Shown: positions 23,457-37,562, counted from the stretch's first letter. The stretch: DNA of 64,000 bases from Saccoglossus kowalevskii (GCF_000003605.2 NW_003116864.1:62001-126000), one strand, 5' to 3'. Program-made: numbers and translations. Notes: a model not told the origin generated them from the letters alone.

Positions 23457-24338
23457 CTGCCGTTATAAAGTATGAAAAACGTATAAAAACCATGTAAAGC
23501 CTTCGATGTTAGCAACTTGTCATATGAGCCAGCCGTAAAAGGTACAAACAAACAACTTAAAACTTGAAAAGCGATTGAAAAGTTGTTAGATATGCGTGTA
23601 AATTTCCCCTAAGTAATTTCATATAGAACCCCGCAGTAAAATTTTTTAAAATATGTAAAAGTCTAAAAATATAATTTATGTTCACAGATTGTACCACTGT
23701 CCAAGTGTAAGAGGATAAACAAAGTGCTTACAAAGTTGTGAAAAGCTAGTGCAAAGTTGTCAGATTTACATGGAAATGTTACCTATGGTGTTACCTTACC
23801 GAGACCTGGAGTTAAATGTTCGGAAAAGTAAATAAATATTTCGTAAAATGCCGTTTGAATATCGTAGTTGCTCCCGAAACACATGGAATTTTGAAACGTT
23901 GGCAAACATTTAATGGTCTCCAATTTCAATAAATTTCAAATGATTCTAATAGGTAAGTGGTCAGGTGATCAACCGATAATAAAGGTAAAGATCAAACGGT
24001 CGTGGTTAGTACCTGCATGGGAGACCAACTGAGATAACAGTCGGAGAATATTTTTTTGGCTTTGCCTTACACATTGAAATTACACTTACGCAATTTTAGT
24101 GCATTATTTCATACTCTAATGTTAAACATTTAATAACAGAATTTGTGGAAATTATTATAAAATTTCCAGTTCATAGAGAATTTAAAAAAATGCTTGTATT
24201 TTTAATAAAAAAACAGTGTTTGCAGTCTGCACCTATTTGTTCTAAAGCTGATAAAACAGCGTGCAAAGTTGTTCAAAGCGATTGCAAAGTTTGTAGATTT
24301 GCGTGTTTATTTTACATAAATTGTTGCTATATCGAACC
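23457..24338 (+). repeat. Satellite unit 28 (H1)
   Basis: 882 bp. S1 P, S3-S8 H1, with the gatcaaccgataataaagg patch of unit 21. Confidence 0.9.
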
Positions 24339-25218
24339 CTGGCGTTATAAAGTATGAAACACAAATAAAAACCATGTAAAGCCTTCGATGTTAGCAACCT
24401 GTCATATGAGCCAGCCGTAAAAGGAACAAACAAACAGCTTAAAACTTGAAAAGCGATTGAAAAGTTATTAGATATGCGTGTATATTTCCCCTAAGTAAGT
24501 TCATATAGAACCCCGCAGTAAAAATTTTTAAAATATGTAAAAGTCTAAAAATATAATTTATGTTCACAGATTGTACCACTGTCCAAGTGTAAGAGGATAA
24601 ACAAAGTGCTTACAAAGTTGTGAAAAGCTAGTGCAAAGTTGTCAGATTTACATGGAAATGTTACCTATGATGTTACATTACCGAGACCTGGAGTTAAATG
24701 TTCGGAAAGTAAATAAATATTTCGTAAAATGCCGATTGAATATCGTAGTTGCTCCCGAAACACGTGGAATTTTGAAACATTCGCAAGCATTTAATGGTCT
24801 CCAATTTCAAAAAATTCATAATGATTCTCATAGGTGAGTGGTCAGCTGATCAACCGATAATAAAAGTAAAGATCAATCGGTCGTGGTTAATACCTGCATG
24901 GGAGACCAACTGAGACAACAGTCGGAGAATATGTTTTTGGCTTTGCCTTACACATTGAAATTACGCTTACGCAATTTTAGTGCATTATTTCATACTCTAA
25001 TATAAAACATTTAATAACAGAATTTGTGGAAATTATTATAAAATTTCCAGTTCATAGAGAATTTTAAAAAATGCTTGTATTTTTAATAAAAAACAGTGTT
25101 TGCAGTCTGCACCTATTTCTTCTAAAGCTGATAAAACAGCGTGCAAAGTTAAACAAAGCGATTGCAAAGTTTGTAGATTTGCGTGTTTATTTGACCTCAA
25201 TTGTTGCTATATCGAACC
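24339..25218 (+). repeat. Satellite unit 29 (mosaic)
   Basis: 880 bp. First part (ctggcg, aaggaacaaac, gttattagat) matches unit 18. S3 H3 with gatgttac, S4-S6 H2 with gtcagctgatc, then ctaatataaaac and S7-S8 H1. Confidence 0.9.
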
Positions 25219-26101
25219 CTGCCGTTATAAAGTATGAAAAACGTATAAAAACCATGTAAAGCCTTCGATGTTAGCAACATGTCATATGAGCCAGCAGTAA
25301 AAGGTACAAACAAACAACTTAAAACTTGAAAAGCGATTGAAAAGTTGTTAGATATGCGTGTAAATTTCCCCTAAATAATTTCATATAGAACCCCGCAGTA
25401 AAATTTTTTAAAATATGTAAAAGTCTAAAAATATAATTTATGTTCACAGATTGTACCACTGTCCAAGTGTAAGAGGATAAACAAAGTGCTTACAAAGTTG
25501 TGAAAAGCTAGTGCAAAGTTGTCAGATTTACACGGAAATGTTACCTATGGTGTTACCTTACCGAGACCTGGAGTTAAATGTTCGGAAAAGTAAATAAATA
25601 TTTCGTAAAATGCCGTTTGAATATCGTAGTTGCTCCCGAAACACATGGAATTTTGAAACGTTGGCAAACATTTAATGGTCTCCAATTTCAATGAATTTCA
25701 AATGATTCTAATAGGTAAGTGGTCAGGTGATTGACCGATAATAAAAGTAAAGATCAAACAGTCGTGGTTAGAACCTGCATGGGAGACCAACTGAGATAGC
25801 AGTCGGAGAATATTTTTTTGGCTTTGCCTTACACATTGAAATTACACTTACGCAATTTTAGTGCATTATTTCATACTCTAATGTCAAACATTTAATAACA
25901 GAATTTGTGGAATTTTTTTATAAAAGTTCCAGTACATGGAGAATTTTAAAAAATGCTTGTATTTTTAATGGAAAAACAGTTTTTGTAGTCTGCCCTATTT
26001 GATCTAAAGCTGAAAAAAACAGCGTGCAAAGTTGTTCAAAGCGATTGCAAAGTTTGTAGATTTGCGTGTTTATTTGACCTCAATTGTTGCTATATCGAAC
26101 C
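25219..26101 (+). repeat. Satellite unit 30 (H1 to H2 switch)
   Basis: 883 bp. S1 P, S3-S6 H1, S7-S8 H2 (agtacatgg). The switch is between S6 and S7. Confidence 0.9.
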
Positions 26102-26984
26102 CTGCCGTTATAAAGTATGAAAAACGTATAAAAACCATGTAAAGCCTTCGATGTTAGCAACTTGTCATATGAGCCAGCCGTAAAAGGTACAAACAAACAA
26201 CTTCAAACTTGAAAAGCGATTGAAAAGTTGTTAGATATGCGTGTAAATTTCCCCTAAGTAATTTCATATAGAACCCCGCAGTAAAATTTTTTAAAATATG
26301 TAAAAGTCTAAAAATATAATTTATGTTCACAGATTGTACCACTGTCCAAGTGTAAGATGATAAACAAAGTGCTTACAAAGTTGTGAAAAGCTAGTGCAAA
26401 GTTGTCAGATTTACATGGAAATGTTACCTATGGTGTTACCTTACCGAGACCTGGAGTTAAATGTTCGGAAAAGTAAATAAATATTTCGTAAAATGCCGTT
26501 TGAATATCGTAGTTGCTCCCGAAACACATGGAATTTTGAAACGTTGGCAAACATTTAATGGTCTCCAATTTCAATAAATTTCAAATGATTCTAATAGGTA
26601 AGTGGTCAGGTGATTGACCGATAATAAAAGTAAAGATCAAACGGTCGTGGTTAGTACCTGCATGGGAGACCAACTGAGATAACAGTCGGAGAATATTTTT
26701 TTGGCTTTGACTTACACATTGAAATTACACTTACGCAATTTTAGTGCATTATTTCATACTCTAATATAAAACATTTAATAACAGAATTTGTGGAAATTTT
26801 TATAAAAGTTCCAGTACATGGAGAATTTTAAAAAAATGCTTGTATTTTTAATGGAAAAACAGTTTTTGTAGTCTGCCCTATTTGATCTAAAGCTGAAAAT
26901 AACAGCGTGCAAAGTTGTTCAAAGCGATTGCAAAGTTTGTAGATTTGCGTGTTTGTTTGACCTAAATTGTTGCTATATCGAACC
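26102..26984 (+). repeat. Satellite unit 31 (H1 to H2 switch)
   Basis: 883 bp. Same pattern as unit 30: S1 P, S3-S6 H1, S7-S8 H2. It also has ctttgacttacac and ctaatataaaac, both seen in unit 53. Confidence 0.9.
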
Positions 26985-27866
26985 CTGGCGTTATAAAGTA
27001 TGAAACACAAATAAAAACCATGTAAAGCCTTCGATGTTAGCAACCTGTCATATGAGCCAGCCGTAAAAGGTACAAACAAACAGCTTAAAACTTGAAAAGC
27101 GATTGAAAAGTTGTTAGATATGCGTGTATATTTCCCCTAAGTAATTTCATATAGAACCCCGCAGTAAATTTTTTTAAAATATGTAAAAGTCTAAAAATAT
27201 AATTTATGTTCACAGATTGTACCACTGTCCAAGTGTAAGATGAGAAACAAAGTGCTTACAAAGTTATGAAAAGCTAGTGCAAAGTTGTCAGATTTACATG
27301 GAAATGTTACCTATGGTGTTACCTTACCGAGACCTGGAGTTAAATGTTCGGAAAAGTAAATAAATATTTCGTAAAATGCCGTTTGAATATCGTAGTTGCT
27401 CCCGAAACACATGGAATTTTGAAACGTTGGCAAACATTTAATGGTCTCCAATTTCAATAAATTTCAAATGATTCTAATAGGTAAGTGGTCAGGTGATTGA
27501 CCGATAATAAAAGTAAAGATCAAACGGTCGTGGTTAGTACCTGCATGGGAGACCAACTGAGATAGCAGTCGGAGAATATTTTTTTGGCTTTGCCTTACAC
27601 ATTGAAATTACACTTACGCAATTTTAGTGCATTATTTCATACTCTAATGTTAAACATTTAATAACAGAATTTGTGGAAATTATTATAAAATTTCCAGTTC
27701 ATAAAGAATTTAAAAAAATGCTTGTATTTTTAATGAAAAAACAGTGTTTGCAGTCTGCACCTATTTGTTCTAAAGCTGATAAAACAGCGTGCAAAGTTGT
27801 TCAAAGCGATTGCAAAGTTTGTAGATTTGCGTGTTCATTTTACCTAAATTGTTGCTATATCGAACC
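26985..27866 (+). repeat. Satellite unit 32 (H1)
   Basis: 882 bp. S1 Q (ctggcg), S3-S8 H1, S7 cataaag. The gtgttcatttta variant near the end is shared with unit 46b. Confidence 0.9.
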
Positions 27867-28748
27867 CTGGCGTTATAAAGTATGAAACACAAATAAAAAC
27901 CATGTAAAGCCTTCGATGTTAGCAACCTGTCATATGAGCCAGCCGTAAAAGGTACAAACAAACAACTTAAAACTTGAAAAGCGATTGAAAAGTTGTTAGA
28001 TATGCGTGTAAATTTCCCCTAAGTAATTTCATATAGAACCCCGCAGTAAAATTTTTTAAAATATGTAAAAGTCTAAAAATATAATTTATGTTCACAGATT
28101 GTACCACTGTCCAAGTGTAAGAGGATAAACAAAGTGCTTACAAAGTTGTGAAAAGCTAGTGCAAAGTTGTCAGATTTACATGGAAATGTTACTTATGGTG
28201 TTAAATTACCGAGACCTGGAGTTAAATGTTCGGAAAAGTAAATAAATATTTCGTAAAATGCCGTTTGAATATCGTAGTTGCTCCCGAAACACATGGAATT
28301 TTGAAACATTGGCAAACATTTAATGGTCTCCAATTTCAAAAAAATTCAAATGATTCTCATAGGTGAGTGGTCAGGTGATCAACCGATAATAAAAGTAAAG
28401 ATCAATCGGTCGCGGTTAGTACCTGCATGGGAGACCAACTGAGACAACAGTCGGAGAATATGTTTTTGGCTTTGCCTTACACATTGAAATAACACTTACG
28501 CAATTTTAGTGCATTATTTCATACTCTAATGTCAAACATTTAATAACAGAATTTGTGGAAATTTTTATAAAAGTTCCAGTTCATGGAGAATTTTAAAAAA
28601 TGCTTGTATTTTTAATGGAAAAATAGTTTGTGTAGTCTGCACTGTTTGATCTAAAGCTGAAAAAAACAGCGTGCAAAGTTGTTCAAAGAGATTGCATAGT
28701 TTTTAGATTTGCGTGTTTATTTGACCTAAATTGTTGCTATATCGAACC
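27867..28748 (+). repeat. Satellite unit 33 (mosaic)
   Basis: 882 bp. S1 Q (ctggcg) with gtaaattt at S2, S3 H2, S4 cacatgg with cattggc, S5-S8 H2; S8 gtgtagtctgcactg as in unit 3. Unit 69 has the same S3-S5 pattern. Confidence 0.9.
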
Positions 28749-29630
28749 CTGCCGTTATAAAGTATGAAAAACGTATAAAACAATGTAAAGCCTTCGATGT
28801 TAGCAACCCCCTCATATGAGCCAACCGTAAAAGGTACAAACAAACAACTTAAAACTTGAAAAGCGATTGAAAAGTTGTTAGATATGCGTGTATATTTCCC
28901 CTAAGTAATTTCATATAGAACCCCGCAGTAAATTTTTTTTAAATATGTAAAAGTCTAAAAATATCATTTATGTTCGCAGATTGTACCACTGTCCAAGTGT
29001 AAGAGGATAAACAAAGTGCTTACAAAGTTGTGAAAAGCTAGTGCAAAGTTGTCAGATTTACATGGAAATGTTACTTATGGTGTTAAATTACCGAGACCTG
29101 GAGTTAAATGTTCGGAAAAGTAAATAAATATTTCGTAAAATGCCGTTTGAATATCGTAGTTGCTCCCGAAGCACGTGGAATTTTGAAACATTCGCAAACA
29201 TTTAATGGTCTCCAATTTCAAAAAAGTTCAAATGATTCTCATAGGTGAGTGGTCAGGTGATTGACTGATAATAAAAGTAAAGATCAAACGGTCGTGGTTA
29301 GTACCTGCATGGGAGACCAACTGGGATAGCAGTCGGAGAATATTTTTTTGGCTTTGCCTTACACATTGAAATTACACTTACGCAATTTTAGTGCATTATT
29401 TCATACTCTAATGTTAAACATTTAATAACAGAATTTGTGGAAATTATTATAAAATTTCCAGTTCATAAAGAATTTAAAAAAATGCTTGTATTTTTAATGA
29501 AAAAACAGTGTTTGCAGTCTGCACCTATTTGTTCTAAAGCTGATAAAACAGCGTGCAAAGTTGTACAAAGCGATTGCAAAGTTTGTAGATTTGCGTGTTT
29601 ATTTGACCTAAATTGTTGCTATATCGAACC
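28749..29630 (+). repeat. Satellite unit 34 (H2 to H1 switch)
   Basis: 882 bp. S1 P (aaaacaatg), private gcaaccccctcat, S3-S5 H2, then gattgactg and S6-S8 H1 with aactgggatagc, a marker shared with units 65 and 66. Confidence 0.9.
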
Positions 29631-30510
29631 CTGCCGTTATAAAGTATGAAAAACGTATAAAACAATGTAAAGCCTTCGATGTTAGCAACCTGTCATATGA
29701 GCCAACCGTAAAAGGTACAAACAAACAGCTTAAAACTTGAAAAGCGATTGAAAAGTTGTTAGATATGCGTGTATATTTCCCCTAAGTAATTTCATATAGA
29801 ACCCCGCAGTAAAATTTTTTAAAATAAGTAAAAGTCGTAAAAATATCATTTATGTTCGCAGATTGTACCACTGTCCAAGTGTAAGAGGATAAACAAAGTG
29901 CTTACAAAGTTGTGAAAAGCTAGTGCAAAGTCGTCAGATTTACATGGAAATGTTACTATGATGTTACATTACCGAGACCTGGAGTTAAATGTTCGGAAAG
30001 TAAATAAATATTTCGTAAAATGCCGTTTGAATATCGTAGTTGCTCCCGAAACACGTGGAATTTTGAAACATTCGCAAGCATTTAATGGTCTCCAATTTCA
30101 AAAAATTCATAATGATTCTCATAGGTGAGTGGTCAGCTGATCAACCGATAATAAAAGTAAAGATCAATCGGTCGTGGTTAATACCTGCATGGGAGAGCAA
30201 CTGAGACAACAGTCGGAGAATATGTTTTTGGCTTTGCCTTACACATTGAAATTACACTTACGCAATTTTAGTGCATTATTTCATACTCGAATGTCAAACA
30301 TTTAATAACAGAATTTGTGGGAATTTTTATAAAAGTTCTAGTTCATGGAGAATTTTAAAAAATGCTTGTATTTTTAATGAAAAAACAGTTTTTGCAGTCT
30401 GCACCTATTTGTTCTAAAGCTGATAAAACAGCGTGCAACGTTGTTCAAAGCGATTGCAAAGTTTGTAGATTTGCGTGTTTATTTTACCTAAATTGTTGCT
30501 ATAACGAACC
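29631..30510 (+). repeat. Satellite unit 35 (third copy of the unit 16 type)
   Basis: 880 bp. S1 P (aaaacaatg), S3 H3 with gatgttac, then cattcgcaagc, gtcagctgatc, gtggttaatacc, gtgggaattttt and gcaacgttg as in units 16 and 18. Confidence 0.9.
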
Positions 30511-31392
30511 CTGGTGTTATAAAGTATGAAACACAAATAAAAACCATGTAAATCTTTCGATGTTAGCAACCTGTCATATGAGCCAGCCGTAAAAGGTACA
30601 AACAAACAGCTTAAAACTTGAAAAGCGATTGAAAAGTTGTTAGATATGCGTGTATATTTCCCCTAAGTAATTTCATATAGAACCCCGCAGTAAAATTTTT
30701 TAAAATAAGTAAAAGTCTAAAAATATCATTTATGTTCACAGATTGTACCACTGTCCAAGTGTAAGAGGATAAACAAAGTGCTTACAAAGTTGTGAAAAGC
30801 TAGTGCAAAGTTGTCAGATGTACATGGAAATGTTACCTATGGTGTTACCTTACCGAGACCTGGAGTTAAATGTTCGGAAAAGTAAATAAATATTTCGTAA
30901 AATGCCGTTTGAATATCGTAGTTGCTCCCGAAACACATGGAATTTTGAAACATTGGCAAACATTTAATGGTCTCCAATTTCAGTAAATTTCAAATGATTC
31001 TAATAGGTAAGTGGTCAGGTGATTGACCAATAATAAAAGTACAGATCAATCGGTCGTGGTTAGTACCTGCATGGGAGACCAACTGAGACAAAAGTCGGAG
31101 AATATTTTTTTGGTTTTGCCTTACACATTAAAATTACACTTACGCAATTTTAGTGCATTATTTCATACTCTAATGTCAAACATTTAATAACAGAATTTGT
31201 GGAAATTATTATAAAATTTCCAGTTCATAGAGAATTTTAAAAAATGCTTGTATTTTTAATGAAAAAACAGTTTTTGCAGTCTGCACCTATTTGTTCTAAA
31301 GCTGATAAAACAGCGTGCAAAGTTGTTCAAAGCGATTGCAAAGTTTGTAGATTTGCGTGTTTATTTTACCTAAATTAATGCTATATCGAACC
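30511..31392 (+). repeat. Satellite unit 36 (third copy of the unit 17 type)
   Basis: 882 bp. S1 Q (ctggtg) with aatctttcgatg, S3-S8 H1-like, ttcagtaaattt and gtacagatcaatcgg as in unit 19. Confidence 0.9.
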
Positions 31393-32275
31393 CTGGCGTT
31401 ATAAAGTATGAAACACAAATAAAAACCATGTAAAGCCTTCGATGTTAGCAACCTCTCATATGAGCCAGCCGTAAAAGGTACAAACAAACAGCTTAAAACT
31501 TGAAAAGCGATTGAAAAGTTGTTAGATATGCGTGTATATTTCCCCTAAGTAATTTCATATAGAACCCCGCAGTAATTTTTTTTAAATTATGTAAAAGTCT
31601 AAAAATATCATTTATGTTCGCAGATTGTACCACTGTCCAAGTGGAAGAGGATAAACAAAGTGCTTACAAAGTTGTGAAAAGCTAGTGTAAAGTTGTCAGA
31701 TTTACATGGAAATGTTACCTATGATGTTACATTACCGAGACCTGGAGTTAAATGTTCGGAAAAGTAAATAAATATTTCGTAAAATGCCGTTTGAATATCG
31801 TAGTTGCTCCGGAAACACGTGGAATTTTGAAACATTGGCAAACATTTAATGGTCTCCAATTTCAATAAATTTCAAATGATTCTAATAGATAAGTGGTCAG
31901 GTGATTGACCGATAATAAAAGTAAAGATCAATCGGTCGTGGTTAGTATCTGCATGGGAGACCAACTGAGACAAAAGTTGGAGAATATTTTTTTGGCTTTG
32001 CCTTACATATTGAAAATACACTTACGCAATTTTAGTGCATTATTTCATACTCTTATGTTATGTCAAACATTTAATAACAGAATTTGTGGAAATTATTATA
32101 TAATTCCAGTGCATAGAGAATTTTAAAAAATGCTTGTATTTTTAATGAAAAACAGTTTTTGCAGTCTGCACCTATTTGTTCTAAAGCTGATAAACAGCGT
32201 GCAAAGTTGTTCAAAGCGATTGCAAAGTTTGTAGATTTGCGTGTTTATTTTACTAAATTGTTGCTATATCGAACC
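31393..32275 (+). repeat. Satellite unit 37 (mosaic)
   Basis: 883 bp. S1 Q (ctggcg), S3 H3 with gatgttac, S4 cacgtgg with cattggc, S5 aatagataagtgg, S6-S8 H1. A 5-bp local duplication gives cttatgttatgtc near 32052. Confidence 0.9.
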
Positions 32276-33156
32276 CTGGCGTTATAAAGTATGAAACACA
32301 AATAAAAACCATGTAAAGCTTTCGATGTTAGCAGCCTGTCATATGAGCCAGCCGTAACAGGTACAAACAAACAGCTTAAAACTTGAAAAGCGATTGAAAA
32401 GTTGTTAGATATGCGTGTATATTTCCCCTAAGTAATTTCATATAGAACCCCGCAGTAATTTTTTTTAAAATAAGTAAAAGTCTAAAAATATCATTTATGT
32501 TCGCAGATTGTACCACTGTCCAAGTGTAAGAGGATAAACAAAGTGCTTACAAAGTTGTGAAAAGCTAGTGCAAAGTTGTCAGATTTACATGGAAATGTTA
32601 CTTATGGTGTTAAATTACCGAGACCTGGAGTTAAATGTTCGGAAAAGTAAATAAATATTTCGTAAAATGCCGTTTGAATATCGTAGTTGCTCCCGAAGCA
32701 CGTGGAATTTTGAAACATTCGCAAACATTTAATGGTCTCCAATTTCAAAAAAGTTCAAATGATTCTGATAGGTGAGTGGTCAGGTGATCAACTGATAATA
32801 AAAGTAAAGATCAATCGGTCGCGGTTAGTACCTGCATGGGAGACCAACTGAAACAACAGTCGGAGAATATGTTTTTGGCTTTGCCTTACACATTGAAATT
32901 ACACTTACGCAATTTTAGTGCATTATTTCATACTCTAATGTCAAACATTTAATAACAGAATTTGTGGAAATTTTTATAAAAGTTCCAGTTCATGGAGAAT
33001 TTTAAAAAATGCTTGTATTTTTAATGGAAAAACAGTTTTTGTAGTCTGCCCTATTTGATCTAAAGCTGAAAAAACAGCGTGCAAATTTGTTCAAAGCGAT
33101 TGCAAAGTTTGTAGATTTGCGTGTTTATTTGACCTAAATTGTTGCTATATCGAACC
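32276..33156 (+). repeat. Satellite unit 38 (H2)
   Basis: 881 bp. S1 Q (ctggcg), S3-S8 H2. The end has gcaaatttgttcaaag, shared with unit 68. Starts a long H2 run. Confidence 0.9.
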
Positions 33157-34036
33157 CTGGTGTTATAAAGTATGAAACACAAATAAAAACCATGTAAAGC
33201 TTTCGATGTTTGCAACCTGTCATATGAGCCAACCGTAAAAGGTACAAACAAACAGCTTAAAACTTGAAAAGCGATTGAAAAGTTGTTAGATATGCGTGTA
33301 TATTTCCTCTAAGTAATTTCATATAGAACCCCGCAGTAAAATTTTTTAAAATATGTAAAAGTCTAAAAATATCATTTATGTTCGCAGATTGTACCACTGT
33401 CCAAGTGTAAGAGGATAAACAAAGTGCTTACAAAGTTGTGAAAAGCTAGTGCAAAGTTCTCAGATTTACATGGAAATGTTACTTATGGTGTTAAATTACC
33501 GAGACCTGGAGTTAAATGTTCGGAAAAGTAAATAAATATTTCGTAAAATGCCGTTTGAATATCGTAGTTGCTCCCGAAGCACGTGGAATTTTGAAACATT
33601 CGCAAACATTTAATGGTCTCCAATTTCAAAAAATTTCAAATGATTCTCATAGGTGAGTGGTCAGGTGATCAACCGATAATAAAAGTATAGATAAATCAGT
33701 CGCGGTTAGTACCTGCATGGGAGACCAACTGAGACAACAGTCGGAAAATATGTTTTTGGCTTTGCCTTACACATTGAAATTACACTTACGCAATTTTAGT
33801 GCATTATTTCATACTCTAATGTCAAACATTTAATAACAGAATTTGTGGAAATTTTTTAAAAGTTCCAGTTCATGGAGAATTTTAAAAAATGCTTGTATTT
33901 TTAATGGAAAAACAGTTTTTGTAGTCTACCCTATTTGATCTAAAGCTGAAAAAACAGCGTGCAAAGTTGTTCAAAGCGATTGCAAAGTTTGTAGATTTGC
34001 GTGTTTATTTGACCTAAATTGTTTCTATATCGAACC
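33157..34036 (+). repeat. Satellite unit 39 (H2)
   Basis: 880 bp. S1 Q (ctggtg) with cgatgtttgcaacc and gagccaaccg, shared with unit 69. S3-S8 H2. First unit with ttgtttctatatcg at its end. Confidence 0.9.
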
Positions 34037-34917
34037 CTGCCGTTATAAAGTATAAAACACGTATAAAAACAATGTAAAGCCTTCGATGTTAGCAACCTGT
34101 CATATGAGCCAACCGTAAAAGGTACAAACAAACAGCTTAAAACCTGAAAAGCGATTGAAAAGTTGTTAGATATGCGTGTATATTTCCCCTAAGTAATTTC
34201 ATATAGAACCCCGCAGTAAATTTTTTTTAAATATGTAAAAGTCTGAAAATATCATTTATGTTCGCAGATTGTACAACTGTCCAAGTGTAAGAGGATAAAC
34301 AAAGTGCTTACAAAGTTGTGAAAAGCTAGTGCAAAGTTCTCAGATTTACATGGAAATGTTACCTATGGTGATACATTACCGAGACCTGGAGTTAAATGTT
34401 CGGAAAAGTAAATAAATATTTCGTAAAATGCCGTGAGAATATCGTAGTTGCTCCCGAAACACGTGGAATTTTGAAACATTGGCAAACATTTAATGGTCTC
34501 CAATTTCAAAAAAATTCAAATGATTCTCATAGGTGAGTGGTCAGGTGATCAACTGATAATAAAAGTAAAGATCAATCGGTCGCGGTTAGTACCTGCATGG
34601 GAGACCAACTGAGACAACAGTCGGAAAATATATTTTTGGCTTTGCCTTACACATTGAAATTACACTTACGCAATTTTAGTGCATTATTTCATACTCTAAT
34701 GTCAAACATTTAATAACAGAATTTGTGGAAATTTTTATAAAAGTTCCAGTTCATGGAGAATTTTAAAAAATGCTTGTATTTTTAATGGAAAAACAGTTTT
34801 TGTAGTCTGCCCTATTTGATCTAAAGCTTAAAAAACAGCGTGCAAAGTTGTTCAAAGCGATTGCAAAGTTTGTAGATTTGCGTGTTTATTTGACCTAAAT
34901 TGTTTCTATATCGAACC
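34037..34917 (+). repeat. Satellite unit 40 (H2 mosaic)
   Basis: 881 bp. S1 P-like (aaaacacgtat), ggtgatacattacc at S3, gccgtgag, S4 cacgtgg with cattggc, S5-S8 H2 with aaaatatatttttgg. Near-copy of unit 43. Ends ttgtttctatatcg. Confidence 0.9.
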
Positions 34918-35798
34918 CTGCCGTTATAAAGTATGAAAAACGTATAAAAACCATGTAAAGCCTTCGATGTTAGCAACCTGTCATATGAGCCAGCCGTAAA
35001 AGGTACAAACAAACAGCTTAAAACTTGAAAAGCGATTGAAAAGTTGTTAGATATGCGTGTATATTTCCCCTAAGTAATTTCATATAGAACCCCGCAGTAT
35101 AATTTTTTAAAATATGTAAAAGTCTAAAAATATCATTTATGTTCGCAGATTGTACCACTGTCCAAGTGTAAGAGGATAAACAAAGTGCTTACAAAGTTGT
35201 GAAAAGCTAGTGCAAAGTTGTCAGATTTACATGGAAATGTTACTTATGGTGTTAAATTACCGAGACCTGGAGTTAAATGTTCGGAAAAGTAAATAAATAT
35301 TTCGTAAAATGCCGTTTGAATATCGTAGTTGCTCCCGAAGCACGTGGAATTTTGAAACATTCGCAAACATTTAATGGTCTCCAATTTCAAAAAATTTCAA
35401 ATGATTCTCATAGGTGAGTGGTCAGGTGATCAACTGATAATAAAAGTAAAGATCAATCGGTCGCGGTTAGTACCTGCATGGGAGACCAACTGAGACAACA
35501 GTCGGAAAATATATTTTTGGCTTTGCCTTACACATTGAAATTACACTTCCGCAATTTTAGTGCATTATTTCATACTCTAATGTCAAACATTTAATAACAG
35601 AATTTGTGGAAATTTTTATAAAAGTTCCAGTTCATGGAGAATTTTAAAAAATGCTTGTATTTTTAATGGAAAAACAGTTTTTGTAGTCTGCCCTATTTGA
35701 TCTAAAGCTGAAAAAACAGCGTGCAAAGTTGTTCAAAGCGATTGCAAAGTTTGTAGATTTGCGTGTTTATTTGACCTAAATTGTTTCTATATCGAACC
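34918..35798 (+). repeat. Satellite unit 41 (H2)
   Basis: 881 bp. S1 P, S3-S8 H2 with aaaatatatttttgg at S6 and private cacttccgcaatt, the latter shared with unit 56. Ends ttgtttctatatcg. Confidence 0.9.
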
Positions 35799-36680
35799 CT
35801 GCCGTTATAAAGTATGAAAAACGTATAAAAACCATGTAAAGCCTTCGATGTTAGCAACCTGTCATATGAGCCAGCCGTAAAAGGTACAAACAAACAGCTT
35901 AAAACTTGAAAAGCGATTGAAAAGTTGTTAGATATGCGTGTATATTTCCCCTAAGTAATTTCATATAGAACCCCGCAGTAAATTTTTTTAAAATATGTAA
36001 AAGTCTAAAAATATCATTTATGTTCGCAGATTGTACCACTGTCCAAGTGTAAGAGGATAAACAAAGTGCTTACAAAGTTGTGAAAAGCTAGTGCAAAGTT
36101 GTCAGATTTACATGGAAATGTTACTTATGGTGTTAAATTACCGAAACCTGGAGTTAAATGTTCGGAAAAGTAAATAAATATTTCGTAAAATGCCGTTTGA
36201 ATATCGTAGTTGCTCCCGAAGCAAGTGGAATTTTGAAACATTCGCAAACATTTAATGGTCTCCAATTTCAAAAAAATTCAAATGATTCTCATAGGTGAGT
36301 GGTCAGGTGATCAACCGATAATAAAAGAAAAGATCAATCAGTCGCGGTTAGTACCTGCATGGGAGACCAACTGAGACAACAGTCGGAGAATATGTTTTTG
36401 GCTTTGCCTTACACATTGAAATTACACTTACGCAATTTTAGTGCATTATTTCATACTCTAATGTCAAACATTTAATAACAGAATTTGTGGAAATTTTTAT
36501 AAAAGTTCCAGTTCACGGAGAATTTTAAAAAATGCTTGTATTTTTAATGGAAAAACAGTTTTTGTAGTCTGCTCTGTTTGATCTAAAGCTGAAAAAAACA
36601 GCGTGCAAAGTTGTTCAAAGAGATTGCATAGTTTTTAGATTTGCGTGTTTATTTGACCTAAATTGTTACTATATCGAACC
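35799..36680 (+). repeat. Satellite unit 42 (H2, unit 10 subtype)
   Basis: 882 bp. S1 P, S3-S8 H2 with all markers of unit 10. It shares gaagcaagtgg with unit 48 only, so 42 and 48 are the closer pair. Confidence 0.9.
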
Positions 36681-37562
36681 CTGCCGTTATAAAGTATGAA
36701 AAACGTATAAAAACAATGTAAAGCCTTCGATATGAGCAATCTGTCATATGAGCCAACCGTAAAAGGTACAAACAAACAGCTTAAAACTTGAAAAGCGATT
36801 GAAAAGTTGTTAGATATGCGTGTATATTTCCTCTAAGTAATTTCATATAGAACCCCGCAGTAAAATTTTTTAAAATATGTAAAAGTCTAAAAATATCATT
36901 TATGTTCGCAGATTGTACCACTGTCCAAGTGTAGGAGGATAAACAAAGTGCTTACAAAGTTGTGAAAAGCTAGTGCAAAGTTCTCAGATTTACATGGAAA
37001 TGTTACCTATGGTGATACATTACCGAGACCTGGAGTTAAATGTTCGGAAAAGTAAATAAATATTTCGTAAAATGCCGTGAGAATATCGTAGTTGCTCCCG
37101 AAACACGTGGAATTTTGAAACATTGGCAAACATTTAATGGTCTCCAATTTCAAAAAAAATTTAAATGATTCTCATAGGTGAGTGGTCAGGTGATCAACCG
37201 ATAATAAAAGTAAAGATCAATCGGTCGCGGTTAGTACCTGCATGGGAGACCAACTGAGACAACAGTCGGAAAATATGTTTTTGGCTTTGCCTTACACATT
37301 GAAATTACACTTACGCAATTTTAGTGCATTATTTCATACTCTAATGTCAAACATTTAATAACAGAATTTGTGGAAATTTTTATAAAAGTTCCAGTTCATG
37401 GAGAATTTTAAAAAATGCTTGTATTTTTAATGGAAAAACAGTTTTTGTAGTCTACCCTATTTGATCTAAAGCTGAAAAAACAGCGTGCAAAGTTGTTCAA
37501 AGCGATTGCAAAGTTTGTAGATTTGCGTGTTTATTTGACCTAAATTGTTTCTATATCGAACC
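36681..37562 (+). repeat. Satellite unit 43 (near-copy of unit 40)
   Basis: 882 bp. S1 P (aaaacaatg) with gatatgagcaatctg, then ggtgatacattacc, gccgtgag and cacgtgg/cattggc as in unit 40; S5-S8 H2. Ends ttgtttctatatcg. Confidence 0.9.
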